Origin: Caulobacterales bacterium RIFCSPHIGHO2_01_FULL_70_19
GTDB taxonomy: Bacteria > Pseudomonadota > Alphaproteobacteria > Caulobacterales > Caulobacteraceae
DNA: 64,000 nucleotides
Assembly: GCA_001794825.1 (NCBI GenBank)
Contig: MGLK01000016.1
Location: forward strand, 56,238 to 120,237
Direction: 5' to 3'
In this document: in pieces, positions 33,602 through 40,379 of the stretch
How the letters are laid out: each line of letters begins with the position of its first letter
Position numbering within the stretch: position 1 is the stretch's first letter
Translations under genes and position numbers: made by a program
Notes under the pieces: generated by a model
What the model saw: only the letters and a program-made list of their open reading frames with translations
Databases searched by the model: none
What the model was told of the DNA's origin: nothing

Positions 33602-34743
33602 GGCGCCCGCGTCAGCGCTCCGGCCGCCTCCGCCGCCTCGATGGCCTCGCGCAGGGCGTCCGGCGGGATGAAGTCGAACTGGGCGATCATGTCTTCCAGC
33701 GCCACCTGCCGCTGGCCCAGGGCCCATTCCAGCGCGATCCGCCCCGGCCCCTCCACCGCCGGCCCCAGCAGGCCGGTCGGTCGGTAGTAGGTCAGCCGGG
33801 TGCGGTTCGGCAGGTCGTAGGCCGGATCTCTCGGGATCAGGCGCTCCTGCGCCATTGCGACCTCGTCCAGAAACGCCGGCTGGGCCGTCAGCCGGGCCAG
33901 CCGCTGCCCCAGATCCTTCAGCTGGTCCCGTAGCCCGGCGCCGCCGTCCTCGCGCGCCGGCCGCAGCCAGGCCCGGAAGGCCGGATCCTGCATCGCCGCC
34001 GACTCGAGCAGCCGGAACAGGATGCGGCCGTACAGGGGCGTGATCCCGAAGGTGACGTGCAACGACGCGCCCTCCGTGGCCAAGGCGTCATGATACCAGC
34101 CCCGCGGCAGGTACAGCACGTCCCCGGGACGCATCCGCAGCTCCTTCTTCAGCGGGCCTCGATGGGCGGCGAACCATTCTCTTGGATCGTTCACGCCCTG
34201 CGGCAGCTCGACGGGCGCATCGGCGCGGTTGGCGTACAGCCGCCAGGTCTTCTCGCCCTCCACCTGCACGGCGAGCACGTGGTGGGGGTCGAAATGGGTG
34301 TTGAACGCCTGCACGCCGCCGAATGAACAGTAGACGTTCGCACAGCACAGGCCTGCGAAGTGCTCGGCGAGGGCGCGGGACGCCGCGGACAGCTCCGGGG
34401 TGAGGGCGTGCACGTCCCCGGCGACCAGGCTGGCTCCGCTGGCGAGCAGCGTCTGCACCCGCGCGGGCGACGGCCGGTAGGCGCTTCCGGACTGGGTTTG
34501 CACCTGCACGCAATAGGTCTCGGGGGGGATCGGCTCGCCGTTGTGAACCAGCTTGAGACTCTGGGCGGTCCAGTTCGAAGCCTGATCGAGCAGCCGGTTG
34601 AACCCCGCCCAGTCCAGCAGCGCCCGCTTCGGCCCGCCCGCCTCGGCGGGGATGTACAGGGGCTGGCGGTCGTTGAACTCGTCGTCGAACTGTCGGCGGC
34701 CGATCGGAGCCAGCAGATCATCCAGCGAAAACATCGGCTTCAC
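33598..34743 (-). CDS. JmjC-domain cupin, ROXA-like 2-oxoglutarate oxygenase
   Basis: 381 residues, close to the ~373 of E. coli RoxA/YcfD, the ribosomal-protein L16 arginine hydroxylase. The Fe(II) triad is visible: H150 and D152 in NTHFDPHHVLAV and H218 in YLPRGWYHDAL. The upstream Asn-rich strand and downstream dimer/winged-helix region also fit. The function here is inferred; L16 or another protein could be the substrate. The GTG start at 34743 overlaps the TGA of the cystathionine lyase gene (GTGA), so I prefer it over ATG 34734. Last gene of the transsulfuration operon. Confidence 0.82.
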   Translation of the reverse strand: MKPMFSLDDLLAPIGRRQFDDEFNDRQPLYIPAEAGGPKRALLDWAGFNRLLDQASNWTAQSLKLVHNGEPIPPETYCVQVQTQSGSAYRPSPARVQTLLASGASLVAGDVHALTPELSAASRALAEHFAGLCCANVYCSFGGVQAFNTHFDPHHVLAVQVEGEKTWRLYANRADAPVELPQGVNDPREWFAAHRGPLKKELRMRPGDVLYLPRGWYHDALATEGASLHVTFGITPLYGRILFRLLESAAMQDPAFRAWLRPAREDGGAGLRDQLKDLGQRLARLTAQPAFLDEVAMAQERLIPRDPAYDLPNRTRLTYYRPTGLLGPAVEGPGRIALEWALGQRQVALEDMIAQFDFIPPDALREAIEAAEAAGALTRAP

Positions 34744-35906
34744 CCGAGCGCCCGGTCGAGGTCGGCGATCAGATCGTCGAGGTCCTCGACCCCCACCGAC
34801 AGACGGATCAGGTTCTCCGTCACCCCGCCGGCCTCGCGCACCTCCTTCGGCACCGAGGCGTGCGTCATGATCGCCGGGTGGTTGACCAGACTCTCCACCC
34901 CGCCCAGCGACTCCGCCAGGGTGAACACCTGCACCCGCTCCAGCACCTGCCTCGTTCGCGACAGGTCGCCGTCGATCAAGGCCGTGACCATGCCGCCGAA
35001 ACGGCCGTTCATCTGCCGCGCCGCCAGTTCATGCTGCGGATGGCTGATCAGGCCCGGGTAGATGACCTTCGCGATCCCCCTGCGGGTCTCCAGCCAGCGC
35101 GCCACCGCAAGCGCGTTCTCGTTGTGCGCCCTCATGCGCAGGCCCAGGGTTTTCAGCCCCCGGTTGGCGAGGAAGGCGTCGAACGGCCCCATCACGCCGC
35201 CGACGGAGTTCTGCAGGAACTTCAGCTCCTTGGCGATCTCCGGGTCGGCCGTGACCAGCGCGCCGCCGATGATGTCGGAGTGGCCGTTCAGGTACTTCGT
35301 CGCCGAGTGCATGACGATATCGGCGCCGAGCGACAGGGGCTGCTGGCTCCACGGCGTGGCGAAGGTGTTGTCGACCACCAGCTTCAGCCCGCGCGCCTTC
35401 GCGATCCGGGACAGCCCCTCGATGTCGGCCAGCTTCATCAGCGGATTGGTCGGCGTCTCGGCCCAGATCATCCGCGTCTTCGGCGTGATCGCCGCCTCCA
35501 CGGCGGCGAGGTCGGACAGGTCGACGTAGGCGAAGTCCAGTCCCATGGAGCGCCGTCTCACCCGCTCGAACAGTCGCCAGCTGCCGCCGTACAGGTCGTC
35601 CCCGGTGACGATGTGCGAACCGGCGTCCAGCAGCTCCAGCGCCGTCGCCGTCGCGGCCATGCCCGAGGCGAAGGCGAAACCCTGCACCCCGCCCTCGAGA
35701 TCGGCGAGACAGGCTTCGAAAGCCTCTCGCGTCGGATTCTTGCCCCGGGCGTACTCGTAGCCCTTGTTCACGCCCGGGCTCTCCTGGGCGTAGGTCGAGG
35801 TGGCGTAGATCGGCGTCATCACCGCCCCGGTGGTGGGGTCCGGCCGCTGACCGGCGTGGATGGCGCGGGTGGAGAAACCCTGGCTGTTCTTCAAGGTGCT
35901 CATCAT
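34740..35906 (-). CDS. Cystathionine gamma-lyase/synthase (Cys/Met metabolism PLP enzyme)
   Basis: 388 residues, a complete fold-type I PLP enzyme. Schiff-base Lys is K204 in HSATKYLNGHSDIIGG; the phosphate cup is FASGMAATATALELL and AETPTNPL carries the ring-stacking region. Sequence alone does not separate synthase (MetB) from lyase (CGL), but the cystathionine beta-synthase in the same operon argues for reverse transsulfuration (homocysteine to cysteine). The start is ATG 35906, overlapping the preceding hydrolase stop by one base (TGATG); the frame upstream is the hydrolase tail. Confidence 0.9.
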   Translation of the reverse strand: MMSTLKNSQGFSTRAIHAGQRPDPTTGAVMTPIYATSTYAQESPGVNKGYEYARGKNPTREAFEACLADLEGGVQGFAFASGMAATATALELLDAGSHIVTGDDLYGGSWRLFERVRRRSMGLDFAYVDLSDLAAVEAAITPKTRMIWAETPTNPLMKLADIEGLSRIAKARGLKLVVDNTFATPWSQQPLSLGADIVMHSATKYLNGHSDIIGGALVTADPEIAKELKFLQNSVGGVMGPFDAFLANRGLKTLGLRMRAHNENALAVARWLETRRGIAKVIYPGLISHPQHELAARQMNGRFGGMVTALIDGDLSRTRQVLERVQVFTLAESLGGVESLVNHPAIMTHASVPKEVREAGGVTENLIRLSVGVEDLDDLIADLDRALG

Positions 35907-36640
35907 CAATCCTCGGGGCGGCCGATGTTGCCGGCGTAGAAGGCGGCGGAACGGGCGAAAACCTCGGCCCACTCCGGCGGCGTGAGAAGGTGCCCGGCCC
36001 CGTCTATCACCTCGACGTCGACCGGGATGTCGTTCTCCCGCAGAAACTCGACCCAGGCGGCGGTGTTGCGCGGCAGCACGTGCGTGTCGTTCCCGGCCCG
36101 GATGATCAGCACCGGTATCCGCCGGCGCGGCCGGCGGGGCGTGTAGACGTCGACGCCCCCGGCCAGGCCGATCGCAGCGGCGGCGCGGCTGTTGCCCAGA
36201 GCCCCGTCGACGGCCACGTAGGATCCCAGCGAATAGCCGAACATCCCCGTCCGCCGCCGGTCGACGCCGCGGGCGATGAACCAGTCGATCGCATGCTCGC
36301 CGACGTCCCGCCAGGCCTCCATCATCCGTTGCGGGCGGACGCCGTCGTCGGGAAAGGCGTCGGTGTAGAGCGGGGTCAGCACCTCATAGCCGTCGCCGGC
36401 GAAGCGCATGGCCAGTTCGTGCCATGGTCCGGCGTTGCGAATCCGGCCGCCGGAGCCGTGCATCATGACGATCGCCGCCCGCCGACCGGGCCCCGCGGGC
36501 CGGTAGTGAATGGCCCGGATCGGCTTGCCGTGGCTGTCGAAGGTCATCCCCTCGTAGGTCGGTTCGGCGGGCTGCTGCGCCCGCGCCGCTCCGGGAAGCG
36601 CCGCCGCGGCGGCGGCGAGCAGCAGGCTACGCCGGTCCAT
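35906..36640 (-). CDS. Secreted dienelactone-hydrolase-like esterase (copy A)
   Basis: A 244-residue alpha/beta hydrolase with a signal peptide (residues 1-22, GAARAQ). The triad is S137 in GYSLGS, D186 in IIRAGNDTHVL and H218 in DGAGHLL; the oxyanion strand is VMMHGSGG. It belongs to the same subfamily as the two genes upstream (shared Y-P-R/G...GRR.. IVMLHG layout and nucleophile elbow). The substrate is unknown. The spacing to copy B is 55 nt. Confidence 0.82.
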   Translation of the reverse strand: MDRRSLLLAAAAAALPGAARAQQPAEPTYEGMTFDSHGKPIRAIHYRPAGPGRRAAIVMMHGSGGRIRNAGPWHELAMRFAGDGYEVLTPLYTDAFPDDGVRPQRMMEAWRDVGEHAIDWFIARGVDRRRTGMFGYSLGSYVAVDGALGNSRAAAAIGLAGGVDVYTPRRPRRRIPVLIIRAGNDTHVLPRNTAAWVEFLRENDIPVDVEVIDGAGHLLTPPEWAEVFARSAAFYAGNIGRPED

Positions 36641-36695
36641 GGGTCTCCTCCCTGTCCGTCTCGAGAAAAAGTCGCGTGCGGGCGAAGACGTCGCA

Positions 36696-37400
36696 CTAGG
36701 TCGGCAGGTCGTACTGATGCCCGTCGAAGTCGAGCGCCTGCACCTCCACCGCGGCGCCCGCGTCCCGCAGGTCCTCCGCGAGGCCGAGGGTCGCCCGCGC
36801 GGGCACGGCTTCGTCTCGCCGGGCGTGCAGCAGCAGGACCGACAGATCGCGTCCGGCGACGCTCTCCTCCACCGATCCGCCGCCGGCCGCCAGGATCGCC
36901 GACCGCGCGCCGCTCCCCGGCGCCGTCGCGGCGTGCGCGGCCACGGCGGCCCCGCGCGAATAGCCCCACAGGGCGATCCGTCCGGGCGCCGCGTCCGAGC
37001 GGCGGGCCAGCTCGGCGACCGCGTCCAGCGCCGCCTGCCGCCACGCCCGCGCGGTCACCGTGCGGCGGCGGGCGTCGGGCCTTGCCGCGTCGAAGTAGGC
37101 CGGCAGGATGACGTGGTAGCCGCGCGAGGCGAGCTGGATGGCGTGGGCGTCGAACAGGATCGCATTCATCTCGAACCCGGTCCCGCCGTGGAGCATCACC
37201 AGCCCGGCGCCATTCGGGACCCCGCGCGGAACATAGTGGTAGGCGCGGATCGTCCGGCCGCGGCTTTCGAATGAGATCGCCTCCCGCGAGGCCCGCACCG
37301 CCACGTCGTCGGCGCAGCCCGGCACGCCCACCTGGACCTGCGCCGGAGCCGGAGGGGTCGCGGCCAGCAGACCGGCCAGCAAGAGCGCCGCCGCCGTCAC
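36696..37400 (-). CDS. Secreted dienelactone-hydrolase-like esterase (copy B)
   Basis: 234 residues, signal peptide of about 20 residues. The triad is S148 in GYSRGA, D196 in LHARRDEAVP and H228 in DFDGHQYDLP. Two Cys are absent except C29 near the mature N-terminus, which also occurs in copy C (C26). It shares RGRTIRAYHYVPRG-PNGAGLVMLHG and AIQLASRGYHVILPAYFDA with copy C, showing tandem duplication. It overlaps copy C by ATGA (37397-37400). Confidence 0.8.
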   Translation of the reverse strand: MTAAALLLAGLLAATPPAPAQVQVGVPGCADDVAVRASREAISFESRGRTIRAYHYVPRGVPNGAGLVMLHGGTGFEMNAILFDAHAIQLASRGYHVILPAYFDAARPDARRRTVTARAWRQAALDAVAELARRSDAAPGRIALWGYSRGAAVAAHAATAPGSGARSAILAAGGGSVEESVAGRDLSVLLLHARRDEAVPARATLGLAEDLRDAGAAVEVQALDFDGHQYDLPT

Positions 37401-38149
37401 CGGCGGGCTCCCACGGTGCGGTCAAGAAACGCCCCGCTGGCTTCGAAGATGGCGCACCAGGTCGGCCCATCGAAGCCGTGTCCGTCCCAGTCGAGTTCGT
37501 GCACCTCGACCGCCGCGCCGCGACGGCTCAGCCCCTCGCCCCACTGGCGGGTCGAGGCGGGCGAGATCACCGGATCCCGTCGCGCGTGGATCAGCAGGAT
37601 CGGGACCTCGCGCCGGGCGCGCCCGGGCTCGCCCACGTCGGTTCCCCCGGCCAGCGACACCGCCGCGGCGAGGTTTCCGCTTTCCATCGTCGCCTCGCCC
37701 GACAGAAATCCGCCGAGCGAATACCCCCAGCTGGCGATGCGGGCCGGGTCGGCCCCGGGCTGCCCGCCCAGGAAGGCCGCGCCGTCGGCCGCCGCCCGTC
37801 GCCAGACCCGCATGTCGCTGCCGCTACGCCGCTCCCGTCCCGGCCGGGCGTCGTAGTAGTTCGGAACCAGCACATGATAGCCGCGCGAGGCCAGCTGGAT
37901 GGCGTGCGGATCGAAGCGGGCTGCGTCGGCTCCGAGGCCGCGGGCGCCGTGCAACAGGACCACTCCCGCGCCGTTCGGGCTTCGCGGCCGGTAGATCAAC
38001 CCGCGGACGGTGCGTCCGCCGCTATCGTACTCGACCTGTTCGCGGGTCGCGGCGTGCGGAACGTCCCCGGGACAGGCCGGCTGCACCTGCGCCCGGGCCC
38101 CGCTTCCAGAAGCGACCAGGAGCGCCAGGGCGAAGAGCGCGGCCTTCAT
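37397..38149 (-). CDS. Secreted dienelactone-hydrolase-like esterase (copy C)
   Basis: 250 residues with a signal peptide (1-20, GARAQ). The nucleophile is S144 in GYSLGG; the acid is in LLIHARRDPVISP and the His in WDGHGFDGP. GRTVRGLIYRPRSPNGAGVVLLHGARG and AIQLASRGYHVLVPNYYDA align closely with copy B. It starts 3 nt after the cystathionine beta-synthase stop, so it lies inside the transsulfuration operon although no sulfur role is evident. Confidence 0.82.
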   Translation of the reverse strand: MKAALFALALLVASGSGARAQVQPACPGDVPHAATREQVEYDSGGRTVRGLIYRPRSPNGAGVVLLHGARGLGADAARFDPHAIQLASRGYHVLVPNYYDARPGRERRSGSDMRVWRRAAADGAAFLGGQPGADPARIASWGYSLGGFLSGEATMESGNLAAAVSLAGGTDVGEPGRARREVPILLIHARRDPVISPASTRQWGEGLSRRGAAVEVHELDWDGHGFDGPTWCAIFEASGAFLDRTVGARR

Positions 38150-38152
38150 GGT

Positions 38153-39556
38153 CTAGCGGTTCAGGCTCAGGTGGTTGATCAGGTCGGTCCGCGTGATCAG
38201 GCCGACGAATTTCTCCCCGTCCAGGACGATCGCCACCCGGTCGCGATCGAACAGCGGGATGAGGGCGTCCAGCGGCTCCCCCACCTGCACCGTGTCCAGC
38301 TCGCGGGTCATGGCCGACCGCACCGGGCGGGCGAAGCGCTCCGCGCGGGTGATCTCGTCCGTGTCCATCACATGGACGATGTCGCTCTCGTCCAGAATGC
38401 CGACCAGCCGCCCCTCCTCAATGACGGGCAGCTGCGACACGTCGGCGCCCTTCATGCGCTTGAAGGCGGTGTCGAGCGTGTCGTCGGGCCCGATCACCAC
38501 CACGTCGCCGTTCTCGTACTTGCGGGTGATCAGATCCGAGAGGTCGCCGTGCAGCTCGCGTTCGGTCAGGCCGTGATCGGCCAGCCAGGCGTCGTTGTAG
38601 ACCTTCGACAGGTACTTGGCCCCGGTGTCGCAGACGAAGGTCACCACCCGCTTCGGCTCCGTCTGCTCGCGGCACCAGCGCAGGGCGGCGGCGATCAGCG
38701 TTCCGGACGACGACCCCGCCAGGACGCCCTCCTTCAGGAGCAGCTCGCGCACGGTGGCGACGGCCTCGGCGTCCGGAATGGAATAGGCCTTGTCGATCAG
38801 GCTCATATCGGCGGTTTCGGGCACGAAGTTCTGGCCGATGCCTTCGACGGTGTAGCTGCCTTCCGGCCCGGGCACGCCCTCGTTGACCAGTCCGGCCAGC
38901 GTCGATCCCACCGGGTCGGCGAGGACGATCTCCGCCTTCGATCCCTTCGACTGCAGGTACCGCGCGATGCCGGTGATGGTGCCGCCCGAGCCGATGCCGG
39001 CCACGAAGGCGTCGATGTCGCCGCCCATCTGCTCCCAGATCTCGGGTCCGGTGCTGCGGAAGTGGGCCTCGGAGTTGGCGTCGTTGGCGAACTGGTTGAC
39101 GTAGAAGCCCCCCGGTATCTGCTGCGCCAGCCGCTCGGCCATGTCGGTGTAGTATTCGGGGTGTCCGTGCGGGACGTCCGAACGTGTCAGACGAACGTCC
39201 GCCCCCATCGCTCTGATGTGTTGAATCTTTTCCTTGGACATCTTGTCCGGGATGACAAGCAGGACCTTGTAGCCCTTGGCCTGTCCAACCAGCGTCAGCG
39301 CCAGCCCGGTGTTGCCGGCCGTGGCCTCGACGATCGTCCCGCCGGGCTTCAGGAAACCTTCGCGCTCGGCCGCCTCGATCATCGACAGGGCGATACGGTC
39401 CTTGATCGACCCGCCGGGGTTCTGCGACTCGAGTTTGAGGAACAGCCGGCAAGGCCCGGTGTCCATCCGCGTCACCTCCACCATGGGCGTCTTGCCGATC
39501 AGGTCAAGCAGCGAGCCGGTCGGGCCGGTCAGGACCGGGGCGGGGGCGAGGGTCAT
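38153..39556 (-). CDS. Cystathionine beta-synthase
   Basis: 467 residues. The N-terminal fold-type II PLP domain has K52 in NPGGSIKDR, the phosphate loop GIGSGGTITG and EATAGNTGLAL. The C-terminal part is a Bateman module with two CBS repeats (about 340-467). It condenses serine and homocysteine to cystathionine, or uses O-acetylserine-type substrates in some bacteria; no haem-binding N-terminal extension is present, unlike animal CBS. The start is ATG 39556 with CGGAGTGA upstream; TTG 39559 is an alternative. First gene of the operon leading through three esterases to the gamma-lyase and JmjC genes. Confidence 0.93.
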   Translation of the reverse strand: MTLAPAPVLTGPTGSLLDLIGKTPMVEVTRMDTGPCRLFLKLESQNPGGSIKDRIALSMIEAAEREGFLKPGGTIVEATAGNTGLALTLVGQAKGYKVLLVIPDKMSKEKIQHIRAMGADVRLTRSDVPHGHPEYYTDMAERLAQQIPGGFYVNQFANDANSEAHFRSTGPEIWEQMGGDIDAFVAGIGSGGTITGIARYLQSKGSKAEIVLADPVGSTLAGLVNEGVPGPEGSYTVEGIGQNFVPETADMSLIDKAYSIPDAEAVATVRELLLKEGVLAGSSSGTLIAAALRWCREQTEPKRVVTFVCDTGAKYLSKVYNDAWLADHGLTERELHGDLSDLITRKYENGDVVVIGPDDTLDTAFKRMKGADVSQLPVIEEGRLVGILDESDIVHVMDTDEITRAERFARPVRSAMTRELDTVQVGEPLDALIPLFDRDRVAIVLDGEKFVGLITRTDLINHLSLNR

Positions 39557-39634
39557 CAATTCACTCCGGCGGTTTGGCCCGGAAGCTAGGCGCGGCTCGG
39601 CGGCGGAACAACCCGACTGGCGCGCAGGGTGCGC

Positions 39635-39657
39635 TCTGGCTATATTTTATGGCCAGA
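39635..39657. promoter_or_regulatory. Operator/promoter of the toxin-antitoxin pair
   Basis: TCTGGC and GCCAGA, perfect 6-bp arms, flank an 11-bp AT-rich core TATATTTTATG that also reads as a -10 element. The site lies 14 bp before the antitoxin ATG, the position expected for autoregulation by a Phd/YefM antitoxin. Confidence 0.6.
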
Positions 39658-39670
39658 ACGGGAGGCCGCC

Positions 39671-39934
39671 ATGGCCGTTTACGGCGTTGCGGAAGCGAAG
39701 AACAAGTTCACCCATCTGCTCGAACGGGTCGAGAAGGGCGAGAGCATCACCATCACCCGGCACGGCAAACCGGTCGCCGAATTGAAGGCGACGTCTCGAC
39801 GAGAGCCGAAGATGACGCCGGAAGAACGCCGGGCGCTATACGACGAGTTCGTCAAGCGCCGCCGCCAGCGCCCCCCTCTGGACATGTCCGCCGTAGAATT
39901 GATCCGCGCCATGCGAGACGGCGATCCCGAGTGA
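39671..39934 (+). CDS. Type II antitoxin, Phd/YefM family
   Basis: 87 residues. The DNA-binding N-terminal half MAVYGVAEAKNKFTHLLERVEKGESITITRHGKPVAELK is a typical Phd/YefM fold; the C-terminal half (MTPEERRALYDEFVKRRRQRPPLDMSAVELIRAMRDGD) is the charged toxin-wrapping tail. The start is ATG 39671, with GGGAGG upstream. Its TGA overlaps the GTG of the toxin (GTGA), the usual coupled arrangement with antitoxin first. Confidence 0.9.
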   Translation: MAVYGVAEAKNKFTHLLERVEKGESITITRHGKPVAELKATSRREPKMTPEERRALYDEFVKRRRQRPPLDMSAVELIRAMRDGDPE

Positions 39935-40371
39935 TCGTCTACCTCGACGCCAGCGTTGTGATCGCCGCGCTCAACGACGAGGCGACGAGCGACCGTGTGG
40001 ATCCGTTCGTCAGAAACTCGCCGACGCCTCCTCTGGCCAGCGATCTCGTCCTGACTGAATGCTCTGCTGCGGTTTCGCGCCTTGTGCGCACGCGCTCCCG
40101 GACGATCGCCGACGCGACGCTGCTTTTTGAGGAACTCGACGCATGGGCGGCGGCGTTCGCCGAGGTTCGCCCGATCACTTCCATCGACGTCGAGCGAGCT
40201 CGCCAATTTGTCCGCTTTCCCGGCCTGGGATTACGGGCGCCCGACGCCATTCACATCGCTGCGGCGGCGCGTCTCGAAGCCACCCTCGTCACACTCGACC
40301 GCGGCATGGCCCGCGCCGCGGCTGCCCTTGGCCTGCCCTGCCTCAACCCCGCCGACGCTTCCGCGTTGTGA
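39931..40371 (+). CDS. PIN-domain toxin, VapC family
   Basis: 146 residues. All four PIN acidic residues are present: D6 (YLDAS), E43 (LTECSAA), D105 (APDAIHIAAA) and D123 (LDRGM), so the nuclease site appears intact. VapC toxins cut tRNA or rRNA to arrest translation. The GTG start at 39931 is supported by the GTGA overlap with the antitoxin. The rnr gene follows after 8 nt and could receive readthrough from the toxin-antitoxin promoter. Confidence 0.9.
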   Translation: MIVYLDASVVIAALNDEATSDRVDPFVRNSPTPPLASDLVLTECSAAVSRLVRTRSRTIADATLLFEELDAWAAAFAEVRPITSIDVERARQFVRFPGLGLRAPDAIHIAAAARLEATLVTLDRGMARAAAALGLPCLNPADASAL

Positions 40372-40379
40372 AAGACTGA

